Below, in pieces: positions 1 through 7,142 of a stretch of DNA of 55,275 nucleotides. Location of the stretch: contig JABJGH010000038.1 in assembly GCA_018662365.1 (NCBI GenBank), forward strand, positions 1-55,275. Direction: 5' to 3'. A program made the position numbers and the translations under genes. The notes below the pieces were generated by a model. That model ran no database searches. It saw nothing but the letters and a program-made list of their open reading frames with translations, and had not been told where the DNA came from. This DNA is from Chloroflexota bacterium. Lineage in GTDB: Bacteria > Chloroflexota > Anaerolineae > Anaerolineales > UBA11579. Numbering within the stretch: position 1 is the first letter of the stretch; the number at the start of each line of letters is the position of its first letter.

Positions 1-32
1 ATGATTCCCAAAATATCGTTTACCGATGGCAT
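1..32 (-). CDS. 5' end of an unidentified gene, cut by the left window edge
   Basis: On the minus strand an ATG at 32-30 is preceded by a strong Shine-Dalgarno (AAGGAG at 44-39, six bases before the ATG). The reading frame stays open to the window edge and gives only MPSVNDILGI. It lies 68 bases downstream of the selenoprotein gene on the same strand, so the two may be co-transcribed. Too little sequence is present to name a function. The call rests on the ribosome binding site alone. Confidence 0.5.
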   Translation of the reverse strand, partial: MPSVNDILGI

Positions 33-99
33 TTTAATCTCCTTGCCAGGTTAAAATCCTTTTTCAATTTTCTATTATATTCTGTAATTCATTCTTTTA

Positions 100-801
100 T
101 CAAAATGCATCCCTAAATTCGGTGACAGCTTTCGGACCGCTTCGAGCTAGGCCATTTTGAAATCCTTCGTGATCTTGGACTCGGTAATCCAATCTTTCCA
201 CTTTAAAGGGGGCCAACCTTTCTCCCCCTCTGCGACGTTCTTTGACTTTTAAAAGGTAATCTAGCATCATCTGTACGCTGGTGACATCTGTCCAATCGGA
301 TTTATAGATGATCGTGCCAGATTTGTTAAAGATCCAGGTCATGTTGGGCATGGAGCCAAAAGCGCGATGACAGGGACCTTCGAGAGCATCGAGGTAAATC
401 GGCCTGGAGACCTTGTAGATGTCCCTTAAATCTTTGGCATTATCGTACTTTTGCTCCATAGCGGTGAGATGAGGGTAATGTTCCCCAGGGTGGGCTTCAT
501 TGGTGTAGAGAAAAATTGAACCAAAATTATTTGCTGTGAATTTTTCAGCCAAGGCATTCATGGACAGCGCCGCCATCCCACAATAGGGTCAGGTAAAACT
601 TCCAAATTCGACTACTAAATACTCATGGTTTGCCCATAATTCGCTCAGTTTTGTCTCTTCTTGATCCAAACTCCATAAGGAAAAATCGGGCGAAATAGAA
701 CCGAGGGGAGGACTTTCAGAAAAGCGCATCAGGGGCATAAAATTATCGGGGATAAATGAGTCGTAGTTATAATTTTCAATATTATCTGGATTGAGGTTCA
801 T
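100..801 (-). CDS. Deiodinase-like thioredoxin-fold selenoprotein (UGA read as Sec71)
   Basis: One 233-residue protein is read through an in-frame TGA at 591-589. Residues 65-74 read EFGSFTUPYC, matching the FGSCTUPPF active site of iodothyronine deiodinases. The conserved LYxxEAHP segment follows at about residues 98-105, then a GTIIYKSDW strand typical of that family. The N-terminal half (PDFSLWSLDQEETKLSEL) resembles AhpC/TSA-type thioredoxin folds. Unlike vertebrate enzymes it has Cys74 three residues after Sec, giving a UxxC redox pair. The start at 801 is chosen because AGGAGA lies just upstream; an earlier in-frame ATG at 828 has no such site. Bacterial relatives probably act as thiol/selenol oxidoreductases or peroxidases; the substrate is not predictable. 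Sec insertion needs selA, selB, selC and selD, none of which lies in this window. The alternative, a nonsense-mutated pseudogene, is unlikely because the stop falls exactly at the family's Sec position. Confidence 0.85.
560..576 (-). promoter_or_regulatory. Candidate bacterial SECIS hairpin after the UGA
   Basis: Starting 12 bases after the UGA, the minus-strand RNA can form AUGGCG-GCGC-UG(U)CCAU: a short GC-rich stem with a bulged U and a small G-containing loop centred about 20 bases from the UGA. Bacterial SECIS elements are hairpins inside the coding region at about this distance. The stem is short and was found by eye, so this is a candidate only. Confidence 0.35.
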
Positions 802-937
802 ATTTTCTCCTATTTGTTCTGTTTTCATTATGGCTTAATTAAGCGATTTTGCAAACCTCTGGCCTTTTAGAAATATTAGAGTTTTATATAAACTTAATAT
901 AAAAGATAAAACCTTCAATAATTTCGATTGATGGGTT

Positions 938-943
938 TATAAT
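938..943 (+). promoter_or_regulatory. -10 box upstream of inositol-phosphate synthase
   Basis: TATAAT lies 42 bases before the start codon of the next gene. The -35 region (TTCAAT near 914) is weak. The divergent gap also holds the 12-bp palindrome GCTTAATTAAGC at 833-844, which could be a regulator site. Confidence 0.4.
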
Positions 944-985
944 TGGGGGCACGTATGTCTAAGAAACTAAGGAAGGAATGGTTAA

Positions 986-2065
986 ATGGCTGATCAAGAG
1001 AAAGTAAGAGTTGCAATTATCGGAATTGGAAATTGCGCTTCGGCATTGGTTCAAGGCGTTGAATTTTATAAGGATGCTGCGGAAGACGAAGAGATACCTG
1101 GTTTGATGCACGCTACCGTTGGGGGATATCATGTGAGTGATATTGAATTTACCGCAGCGTTTGATGTGGTGAAATCGAAGGTGGGGAAAGACTTAAGCGA
1201 AGCGATTTGGGCAAAACCAAATAATACAATCAAATTTTCGGATGTACCGAAACTAGATGTAGTTGTTCACCGCGGCATGACGCATGATGGGATTGGGAAA
1301 TACGTTTCGACGATGGTTGAGAAAGCGGAAGGCCCCACAGACGATATTGTTAGTATCCTCAAAGAGACCAAAACAGATGTAGTGGTTAATTTCATGCCAG
1401 TTGGTTCTGAGATGGCGACCAAGTGGTATGTGGAACAAATATTAGAAGCGGGATGTGCGATGGTGAATGCCATTCCAGTATTTATTGCGAGCGAAGAATA
1501 TTGGTCGAAGAGATTTGAAGAGCGTAATTTACCGGTGATTGGTGATGATATCAAAAGCCAGGTAGGCGCTACGATTACCCATCGGGTGTTGACCAATTTA
1601 TTTGTTGATCGGGGCGTGCATTTGGACCATACCTATCAGCTAAATTTTGGTGGGAATATGGATTTCTATAATATGCTCGAACGAGAGCGATTGGAATCTA
1701 AAAAGATTTCGAAGACCAATGCGGTGATAAGCCAGCTTCCCTATGATATTGGGGCTGGTAACGTGCATGTAGGACCGAGTGATTATGTGCCATGGTTGAC
1801 CGATCGTAAATGGTGCCAGATTCGGATGGAAGGACGTGCATTTGGAAACGTCCCATTGAACCTGGAATTAAAATTAGAAGTATGGGATTCGCCAAATTCC
1901 GCCGGTGTGATCATTGACGCGGTGAGATGTGCCAAATTAGCTTTGGATAGAGGCATTTCTGGGGCATTAACGGCACCCTCCTCTTATTTCATGAAGACCC
2001 CCCCCATTCAGTATACGGATGATATTGCCCGACAAAAGACAGAAAAATATATGTCTGGAAAATAG
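986..2065 (+). CDS. ino1: Myo-inositol-1-phosphate synthase
   Basis: Converts glucose 6-phosphate to 1D-myo-inositol 3-phosphate using NAD, the first step toward inositol lipids or inositol-derived thiols. The N terminus [18 protein letters not shown] is the Rossmann NAD-binding loop of the actinobacterial/archaeal short form (about 360 residues; 359 here). Later blocks ([38 protein letters not shown]) are the substrate-binding core of this family. AAGGAAGG precedes the ATG. It is followed by its own terminator, so it looks monocistronic. In actinobacteria the product feeds phosphatidylinositol and mycothiol; a mycoredoxin-like gene elsewhere in this window makes that link worth checking, but no other inositol-pathway gene is present here. 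Confidence 0.92.
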   Translation: MADQEKVRVAIIGIGNCASALVQGVEFYKDAAEDEEIPGLMHATVGGYHVSDIEFTAAFDVVKSKVGKDLSEAIWAKPNNTIKFSDVPKLDVVVHRGMTHDGIGKYVSTMVEKAEGPTDDIVSILKETKTDVVVNFMPVGSEMATKWYVEQILEAGCAMVNAIPVFIASEEYWSKRFEERNLPVIGDDIKSQVGATITHRVLTNLFVDRGVHLDHTYQLNFGGNMDFYNMLERERLESKKISKTNAVISQLPYDIGAGNVHVGPSDYVPWLTDRKWCQIRMEGRAFGNVPLNLELKLEVWDSPNSAGVIIDAVRCAKLALDRGISGALTAPSSYFMKTPPIQYTDDIARQKTEKYMSGK

Positions 2066-2090
2066 TATTTTCAACATTGGAAAAAATTAA

Positions 2091-2115
2091 AGTGAGCCGA
2101 ATGGCTCACTTTTTG
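2091..2115 (+). terminator. Rho-independent terminator of ino1
   Basis: Perfect 8-bp stem AGTGAGCC / GGCTCACT with a GAAT loop, followed by a T run. Confidence 0.9.
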
Positions 2116-2180
2116 CTATATAATACACAAATATAGCGAGTGGAAACTTATTTAAAATCGAATTGGTCCCTGGAAAAATA

Positions 2181-3164
2181 ATGAAAAAGGTTTTAGTACT
2201 TGGGGCAACTGGATTTATTGGAGGACATATTGCAAAAGCCGCCCTGGCTGAGGGTTGGCAAGTTGTGGGCTTCCGGCGTCAAAAGGACAAATTGGGGCAT
2301 TTAGCGGGGATGCCAATCTTGTGGATGGAAGGTGATCTGAATGATCCAGCTTCCTTAAAATCTGCAATGCAAGAATGTGAAATTGTGTTCCATGCGGCGG
2401 CGTTTTATCCGAAGAAAGGGCAATCCAAAAATGTAATTGATTTAATTCGAAATGCAAAGAGTGAAATTAGCAATGTGCTCGATATGGCGGTGGAAACAAA
2501 GATTAAACGTCTTGTGTTTACATCGACACTCACCACCATTGGGAAACCACCAACAGATGAAGATCGATTGGCAAATGAGATGGATTTTTACCAACTTGGA
2601 TCCTCCCCCAAAAGCGGGTACGCGGAAACTAAATCGATTATGGAGCATGCGGTCATTCAGGCCGCAAACGAACACCTGGATGCGGTGATTGTGAACCCTA
2701 CGGCTGTATTTGGCCCGGGGGATGTGCATATCACGTTAGGGTCCTTGTTAATCGCCACAGCTAAGGGATGGATGAAGGCGTGGCTACCTGGGCAGATCAA
2801 TGTGGTGGATGTTCGTGATGTAGCCAGGGCACATATCGTGGCAGCAATTAAGGGAAAAAGGGGAGAACGATATATTTTGGGTGGGAGGAATTATAGCGTG
2901 CGGGAAGCATTAACTATCGTAGCAGAGACTGCAAATGTTCCGCCACCCAAATTTCATTTGCCAATTTTCTTAATTGATTTATTGGTTTTATTGGGAGATC
3001 TTTTTCCATTTTTATCGCTACCGGCAAACCATATGCGAGGCATTAGAGATTGGCAGGGTTATGATATTTCTAAGGCTGAGAAGGAACTAGATCTAGAGGT
3101 GCGATATTTTGAAGATACGGTGCGGGACGCGCTAAGCTGGTTTAAGGAAAATGGGCACTATTAA
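2181..3164 (+). CDS. NAD(P)-dependent epimerase/dehydratase (extended SDR)
   Basis: Extended short-chain dehydrogenase of 327 residues, in the range of dihydroflavonol-reductase-like and hopanoid-associated epimerases. GATGFIGG at residues 8-15 is the GxxGxxG nucleotide-binding loop. Tyr147-x3-Lys151 (GYAETK) is the catalytic pair, with TSTLTT supplying the Ser/Thr about 30 residues before. The later VVDVRDVARAHI and GERYILGG blocks match NAD-dependent sugar or steroid-like epimerases. The start is placed at the ATG at 2181, which puts the Rossmann strand at the usual distance; a TTG at 2163 would add six residues. plsY follows after 15 bases, probably in the same operon. The substrate is unknown. 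Confidence 0.8.
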   Translation: MKKVLVLGATGFIGGHIAKAALAEGWQVVGFRRQKDKLGHLAGMPILWMEGDLNDPASLKSAMQECEIVFHAAAFYPKKGQSKNVIDLIRNAKSEISNVLDMAVETKIKRLVFTSTLTTIGKPPTDEDRLANEMDFYQLGSSPKSGYAETKSIMEHAVIQAANEHLDAVIVNPTAVFGPGDVHITLGSLLIATAKGWMKAWLPGQINVVDVRDVARAHIVAAIKGKRGERYILGGRNYSVREALTIVAETANVPPPKFHLPIFLIDLLVLLGDLFPFLSLPANHMRGIRDWQGYDISKAEKELDLEVRYFEDTVRDALSWFKENGHY

Positions 3165-3179
3165 TAGACGGAGATATCG

Positions 3180-3818
3180 ATGAGCATCAATTTTATAATT
3201 AGCATTGTCTTGGGGTATTTGATCGGAGCGATCCCGTTTACGCAAATTGTTGCTAAATGGCGAAAGGGCATTGATCTTAGAGAAGTTGGCAGTAAGAATG
3301 TTGGGGGAATGAATACGATTAACACTATTGGTTTGGGTTGGGGATTGTTTGCTGGCATCCTGGATGTATTGAAAGGCATACTTTCATTGATCGTGGCGAA
3401 TGGGATTGGTGTGGAATATCCGGTAAGTATTTGGGCAGGGTTGGCAGCGATCGCGGGGCATAATTGGCCGATTTGGTTGGGATTCCGGGGTGGAAAGGGC
3501 ATCGCGACAGCAATCGGTTTATGCTTATATGTGGCTCCTGCGGAGACTTTGACCGCTTTTGTTGCGGCATTCATGTTGTATTGGGTGGTGAAGAGAAATA
3601 TTGTGATCACTGCATTGGTATTGTTTATCACGACGGCGGTGCTGATGATTCGTAATGGATATCCTTCAGAGGCTACAGCGATCGTTTGGGGGAGCATTTT
3701 GATTATGCTGATTGCTTCGTTCCCTTCTATATTACGCACTTTTCGATCTCCGGGGGGATTGAAGGGATATATGAGCAATCCGAACGAAGTTTACGAAGAT
3801 AAGAAAAAAAACAAATAA
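3180..3818 (+). CDS. plsY: Glycerol-3-phosphate acyltransferase PlsY
   Basis: Membrane enzyme that moves an acyl group from acyl-phosphate to sn-glycerol 3-phosphate, the first step of phospholipid synthesis. All three PlsY signatures are present: the N-terminal GYLIGAIPF segment, GSKNVGGMNTINT (phosphate-binding loop, about residues 38-50) and GHNWPIWLGFRGGKGIAT (about residues 96-113). Several hydrophobic spans are evident and the length (212) is normal. A CGGAG site stands before the ATG. It follows the epimerase by 15 bases and precedes an unknown gene by 4 bases, so the three likely form one transcript. The antisense open frame across it is a composition artefact. Confidence 0.93.
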   Translation: MSINFIISIVLGYLIGAIPFTQIVAKWRKGIDLREVGSKNVGGMNTINTIGLGWGLFAGILDVLKGILSLIVANGIGVEYPVSIWAGLAAIAGHNWPIWLGFRGGKGIATAIGLCLYVAPAETLTAFVAAFMLYWVVKRNIVITALVLFITTAVLMIRNGYPSEATAIVWGSILIMLIASFPSILRTFRSPGGLKGYMSNPNEVYEDKKKNK

Positions 3819-3822
3819 TTTA

Positions 3823-4869
3823 ATGAGCCCTAAAATACAGATTCTAGAAACTTTCCCAAATATCAGCAAAATCCAACATGTTGAGGATGATGGTTGCGTG
3901 TGGGGAACCTCGGGACGAAAAGTTTTTAGGAATGAGGGTGGTAAATGGACATTATTTTCTAAATTTCCATTTAATTTTCCAAAGGATCTATTTATATTTT
4001 CACGATTGGCGACCCGCGCATTAAGATTGAATAAAACGAATATCTTCGTAAATTCAAATAAGAAGGTGATTGGCATTCAGGGGGCAAAGGTTTATGAGCT
4101 AAAGATAGGGAACCCGGCGAAGTTCCTTTTCGAAATACAGGGCGATTCGGTACTACACGGCAGTTTTGCAGAAGATGAAGCCGGGTGGACCTACTTTGGG
4201 GAATATTTTAGGAATCCAGCACGGGGAGAAGTAAGGGTATGGAGACTCTCACCCGATTTATCTGGGTGGGAAATTGCCTATCAATTTCCTGAAAAAAGTA
4301 TTCGGCATGTTCACGGCGTTTTTCAAGATCCCTTTGATAAGTCTGCCCTGTGGTTGGCAGTTGGGGATTTTAAAGACGAGTGCTATATCTATAAGACCAA
4401 CGATAGATTTGGGACCCTTGAAAGATATGGGGATGGAAGTCAGATATGGCGGGCAGTAAAATTATTTTTCACGGAAAAAACGATCAGCTGGATCACGGAC
4501 AGCAATATCGGCAGAAATTATGCTTGTCGAATGGACCGGGATAGCGGGGAGTTAGAAAAAGGTCAGGAGATCGATGCGCCGGGATGGTATGGCACACAAA
4601 CAATGGAGGGTGATTTCTTCACCTTTACAACCGTTGAACCGGGTGACGGGGTGTTGACCGATCATAGCTCGATCTTATACAGCAAAGACGCCTTCCATTG
4701 GGATAAAATTCATTCTTTCAAAAAAGACCCTTGGCGACCGATGAAAATATTTAAATATGGGGTAATTTTTTGCCCCTCGGGGATGATGTCTTCTGAAAGC
4801 CTGTATTTGAGCGGGGAAGCCTTAACCCGATTTGATGGGAAAAGTATGCGGATCGAGCTAAATAAATAA
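3823..4869 (+). CDS. Unknown protein, beta-propeller-like
   Basis: A 348-residue protein of no recognised family. It has no signal peptide and no membrane span. The sequence is rich in Trp, Gly and aromatic beta-strand patterns (CVWGTSGRKVF, GWTYFGEYF, ALWLAVGDFKDECYIYKT, SSILYSKDAFHWDKI) that recur at roughly 50-residue intervals. This suggests a multi-bladed beta-propeller of the BNR/sialidase or glycosyl hydrolase type. The gene starts 4 bases after plsY and has no clear ribosome binding site of its own, so it is probably translated by coupling. Context with lipid and sugar genes hints at surface glycan work, but that is speculation. Confidence 0.7.
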   Translation: MSPKIQILETFPNISKIQHVEDDGCVWGTSGRKVFRNEGGKWTLFSKFPFNFPKDLFIFSRLATRALRLNKTNIFVNSNKKVIGIQGAKVYELKIGNPAKFLFEIQGDSVLHGSFAEDEAGWTYFGEYFRNPARGEVRVWRLSPDLSGWEIAYQFPEKSIRHVHGVFQDPFDKSALWLAVGDFKDECYIYKTNDRFGTLERYGDGSQIWRAVKLFFTEKTISWITDSNIGRNYACRMDRDSGELEKGQEIDAPGWYGTQTMEGDFFTFTTVEPGDGVLTDHSSILYSKDAFHWDKIHSFKKDPWRPMKIFKYGVIFCPSGMMSSESLYLSGEALTRFDGKSMRIELNK

Positions 4870-4948
4870 TTTTTTTCAGGGTTACTTTGTGATTTTTGGC
4901 ATAGTCCCCTGATATAATCTTTGACTGAATAAAATTGAGAAAAAAATT

Positions 4949-5887
4949 ATGACAAAACATATACAGTTATGGAAAAATGGTCCGGAAAGCTTAAGAATGG
5001 GGATTGGTACATGGGCATGGGGAGATAATATGGTTTGGGGATATAACCAGAAAAATTATACTGATGAAGATCTGGAATTGGCCTTTGATGCTTCGATCAA
5101 AGCGGGCATCACGATGTTTGATACTGCTGAAGTATATGGCAGTGGAAAATCGGAAAATATCTTGGGGGGATTTATCAAAAAGGTTAAGCACCCGTTGATC
5201 ATTGCGTCCAAATTTATGCCCTACCCTTGGCGTTTGGGCAAGAACAGCGTGATGAATGCGGCAAAAAATAGTTTGAAAAGACTTGGTCTGGAAAACATGG
5301 ATCTATATCAAATTCATTGGCCGTTTCCTCCAAGACCGATTGAACATTGGGTGGAGCAAATGGCGGGGGTTTATCAGGCAGGATTGATCAAAGGCATAGG
5401 CGTTTCAAATTTCAGCATCGAACAAACCAGACGGGCACATACCGTTTTACAAAAATATGATATTCCTTTGGCGGTGAATCAGATCGAATATAGTTTGGTG
5501 AATCGTAAACCAGAGAAAAATGGTTTACTGCAAGTTTGTAAAGAGTTGGATGTGAAAGTTATTGCATACAGCCCCTTAGGTCAGGGATTGCTGACTGGGA
5601 AATACACACCCGATAACCCCCCTCCTGGATTCCGAGGGCGGAGAACGAATAGAAAACAATTGGATGCATTGATTGCTTTTAACAAACTACAAACGAAAAT
5701 TGGGGAGAACCATGGTGGAAAAACGCCTTCGCAGGTGGCGGTTAATTGGACGATCCAAAAAGATACTTTCCCGATTCCCGGCGTGAAAAACTTGAGGCAG
5801 ACGGAAGAAAATTTAGGTGCTTTAGGTTGGGATCTAACCCAAGACGAAGTTGCTGAATTGGATTTTGAGGGCCAAAAAATTATTTAA
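4949..5887 (+). CDS. Aldo/keto reductase
   Basis: NADPH-dependent oxidoreductase with a TIM-barrel fold, 312 residues. The catalytic tetrad is visible: Asp in FDTAEVYGSGKSE, the following Tyr, Lys in IIASKF and His in YQIHWPFPP. GVSNFS, the AVNQIEYS strand and AYSPLGQGLLTGKY are standard family blocks, and PIPGVKNLRQTEENLGA is the cofactor-binding end. It resembles the group acting on small aldehydes and ketones or sugars; the substrate cannot be given. A TATAAT at 4913-4918 lies upstream and a strong terminator follows, so it appears to be a single-gene unit. Confidence 0.88.
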   Translation: MTKHIQLWKNGPESLRMGIGTWAWGDNMVWGYNQKNYTDEDLELAFDASIKAGITMFDTAEVYGSGKSENILGGFIKKVKHPLIIASKFMPYPWRLGKNSVMNAAKNSLKRLGLENMDLYQIHWPFPPRPIEHWVEQMAGVYQAGLIKGIGVSNFSIEQTRRAHTVLQKYDIPLAVNQIEYSLVNRKPEKNGLLQVCKELDVKVIAYSPLGQGLLTGKYTPDNPPPGFRGRRTNRKQLDALIAFNKLQTKIGENHGGKTPSQVAVNWTIQKDTFPIPGVKNLRQTEENLGALGWDLTQDEVAELDFEGQKII

Positions 5888-5904
5888 TTTGATCATAGAC
5901 GAAT

Positions 5905-5937
5905 AGGGAAATACTTTTATTAAGTATTTCCCTTTTT
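5905..5937 (+). terminator. Terminator after the aldo/keto reductase
   Basis: Perfect 12-bp stem AGGGAAATACTT / AAGTATTTCCCT with a 5-base loop and a T run. Confidence 0.9.
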
Positions 5938-5958
5938 AATAAAGGATTTGGAATATAG

Positions 5959-6723
5959 ATGAAGCGGATTTGGTTCATCAGACATGGGGAAAGTGAAAGT
6001 AATGCCGGATTGCCGAGTAAAGATCCGGGATCACCTCCCCTAACCCAAAGGGGCCGCGGGCAAGCGGAATATGTAGCAAAATATATTAATGAAAAACCTG
6101 ATCTGATCATCACTTCTAGTTATATCCGCACGCAAGAGACTGCTGCCCCCACCCTGAAGAAATTTTCCGATGTGCCAACAGATATTTGGCCGGTGGAAGA
6201 ATTTACTTATTTATCTTCCTTGTTATTTGCAAACACCACAGTTTCCCAAAGGAGACGCTCGGGGATGAGGTTTTGGAAAAAGAGAGACCCTGCATATCAT
6301 GACGGCCCAGGGGCAGAATCTTTTAATGATCTATTTGCTCGCGCTGAAAAGACTTTTGAATTGATCCGAAAGTCAGATGCTAAGTCACTATTAATTTTTT
6401 CTCATGGCTGGTTTATCAGAGCGATCCTGCATCGTCTTTACTTTCAGCCCGATGAAAATAATCTTTATCGAAAGGCAGATGTTAAAACACTTCGGGAAAG
6501 AAAATATATTTCCGCTATGGCAACTGCATATTTTAATCTCAGAAAAGTACCCAACGATAAACAAAAAATGCTGCATTACTTGGCATTCTCTTCCACGTTT
6601 CAAATTCCGAATACTGCTATATTGAAATTTAGTTTAGGGGAAGAAAAAAAATTCGAGTTTCTTGAGAAGTATACAAAGCATATACCACCAGAATTAAAAG
6701 GGAATTTCCTGGTTGACAGATAA
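5959..6723 (+). CDS. Histidine phosphatase family protein (phosphoglycerate mutase-like)
   Basis: A 254-residue member of the histidine phosphatase superfamily. WFIRHGESESN near the N terminus holds the phospho-accepting His of the RHG motif. TSSYIRTQETA supplies the second Arg, GAESFNDLFAR the Glu proton donor, and LIFSHGWFIRAIL the second catalytic His. The C-terminal part after residue 180 is longer than in a minimal domain and is not recognised. Its last codons overlap the -35 box of the arsR promoter. The substrate is unknown; true glycolytic mutase activity is unlikely given the divergence. Confidence 0.82.
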   Translation: MKRIWFIRHGESESNAGLPSKDPGSPPLTQRGRGQAEYVAKYINEKPDLIITSSYIRTQETAAPTLKKFSDVPTDIWPVEEFTYLSSLLFANTTVSQRRRSGMRFWKKRDPAYHDGPGAESFNDLFARAEKTFELIRKSDAKSLLIFSHGWFIRAILHRLYFQPDENNLYRKADVKTLRERKYISAMATAYFNLRKVPNDKQKMLHYLAFSSTFQIPNTAILKFSLGEEKKFEFLEKYTKHIPPELKGNFLVDR

Positions 6724-6741
6724 AAGTAAGTGATCTATAAT
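6713..6741 (+). promoter_or_regulatory. Consensus sigma-70-type promoter of arsR
   Basis: TTGACA at 6713-6718 and TATAAT at 6736-6741 are both perfect, with a 17-base spacer. Transcription should begin near 6748, only a few bases before the arsR start codon and inside the operator at 6741-6770, so a bound repressor would cover the start site. Confidence 0.88.
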
Positions 6742-6770
6742 TTTCATATTGATGAGTATCGATATGAAAA
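6741..6770 (+). promoter_or_regulatory. ArsR operator 1 (autoregulation)
   Basis: A 30-bp near-perfect inverted repeat with arms TTTTCATATTGAT and ATCGATATGAAAA around a 4-base centre (12 of 13 positions pair). It abuts the -10 box and covers the predicted start of transcription and the first codons of arsR. Its 24-bp core aligns with operator 2 in front of arsM. Confidence 0.82.
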
Positions 6771-7063
6771 AAACAACAAATTCTATCTCATTCGCCAAAG
6801 CCCTAGCCGACCCAACCCGGCAGCAGATCATGGAAATGATCTGTTGTAAGTGGTTAAATGTCGGTGAAATTGTTGAGATCGTTGGTGTCAAACAATCTAC
6901 AGTTTCACACCATTTGACGATATTAAAAGAAGCTGGATTGGTAAATGCAAGGAATGAAGGGAAACATACCTACTATGAATTAAACCAAGGTCGAGTTGCC
7001 TCCTGTTGTGGACAGATCTTAGAGGTGTTCGCTCCCGAATCTGAATATGATATATCTACTTAA
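6752..7063 (+). CDS. arsR: ArsR-family metalloid-responsive repressor
   Basis: Winged-helix repressor of about 103 residues. AKALADPTRQQIMEMI is the ArsR N-terminal helix pair, KQSTVSHHLTILKEAGLV (about residues 47-64) the recognition helix, and ARNEGKHTYYELN the wing. The classical ELCVCDL arsenic site is absent. Instead there are two Cys pairs, Cys31-Cys32 and Cys85-Cys86, which could form a distinct As(III) site. The start is uncertain: the predicted transcript begins near 6748, so ATG 6752 would be nearly leaderless, while ATG 6764 is a second option; neither has a Shine-Dalgarno. The matching operators in front of arsR and arsM imply that it represses both. Confidence 0.88.
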   Translation: MSIDMKKTTNSISFAKALADPTRQQIMEMICCKWLNVGEIVEIVGVKQSTVSHHLTILKEAGLVNARNEGKHTYYELNQGRVASCCGQILEVFAPESEYDIST

Positions 7064-7071
7064 TTAAAACC

Positions 7072-7091
7072 TTTCCTGAAGCCTCAGGAAA
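7072..7091 (+). terminator. Hairpin between arsR and arsM
   Basis: Perfect 8-bp stem TTTCCTGA / TCAGGAAA with an AGCC loop, followed by A-rich and then TTTT sequence. It may partly end the arsR transcript; the missing T run directly after the stem makes it weak on the plus strand. Confidence 0.5.
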
Positions 7092-7104
7092 AAAATTTTA
7101 CTAT

Positions 7105-7128
7105 TCATATCGATAATGGTCGATATGA
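7105..7128 (+). promoter_or_regulatory. ArsR operator 2 (arsM)
   Basis: Perfect 9-bp arms TCATATCGA and TCGATATGA separated by 6 bases, the same 24-bp overall length as the core of operator 1. It overlaps the end of a possible -10 box (TACTAT at 7099-7104) and lies just upstream of the arsM ribosome binding site. Confidence 0.85.
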
Positions 7129-7142
7129 GCAAGGAGTACAAG

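Noticed and set aside
589-591. TGA as a true stop splitting a pseudogene
   Set aside because: It falls exactly at the Sec position of the FGSxTU motif, and both sides remain well conserved in the deiodinase pattern.
3161-3778. A 205-codon minus-strand open frame over plsY
   Set aside because: plsY has all three family signatures on the plus strand; the antisense product is low-complexity.
6741-6770. Near-palindrome at arsR read as a terminator of the phosphatase gene
   Set aside because: It is AT-rich, has no T run, sits on the -10 box and shares its core with the arsM operator.
7116-7142. Earlier in-frame ATG for arsM
   Set aside because: It lies inside the operator and has no ribosome binding site; AAGGAG serves the ATG at 7143.
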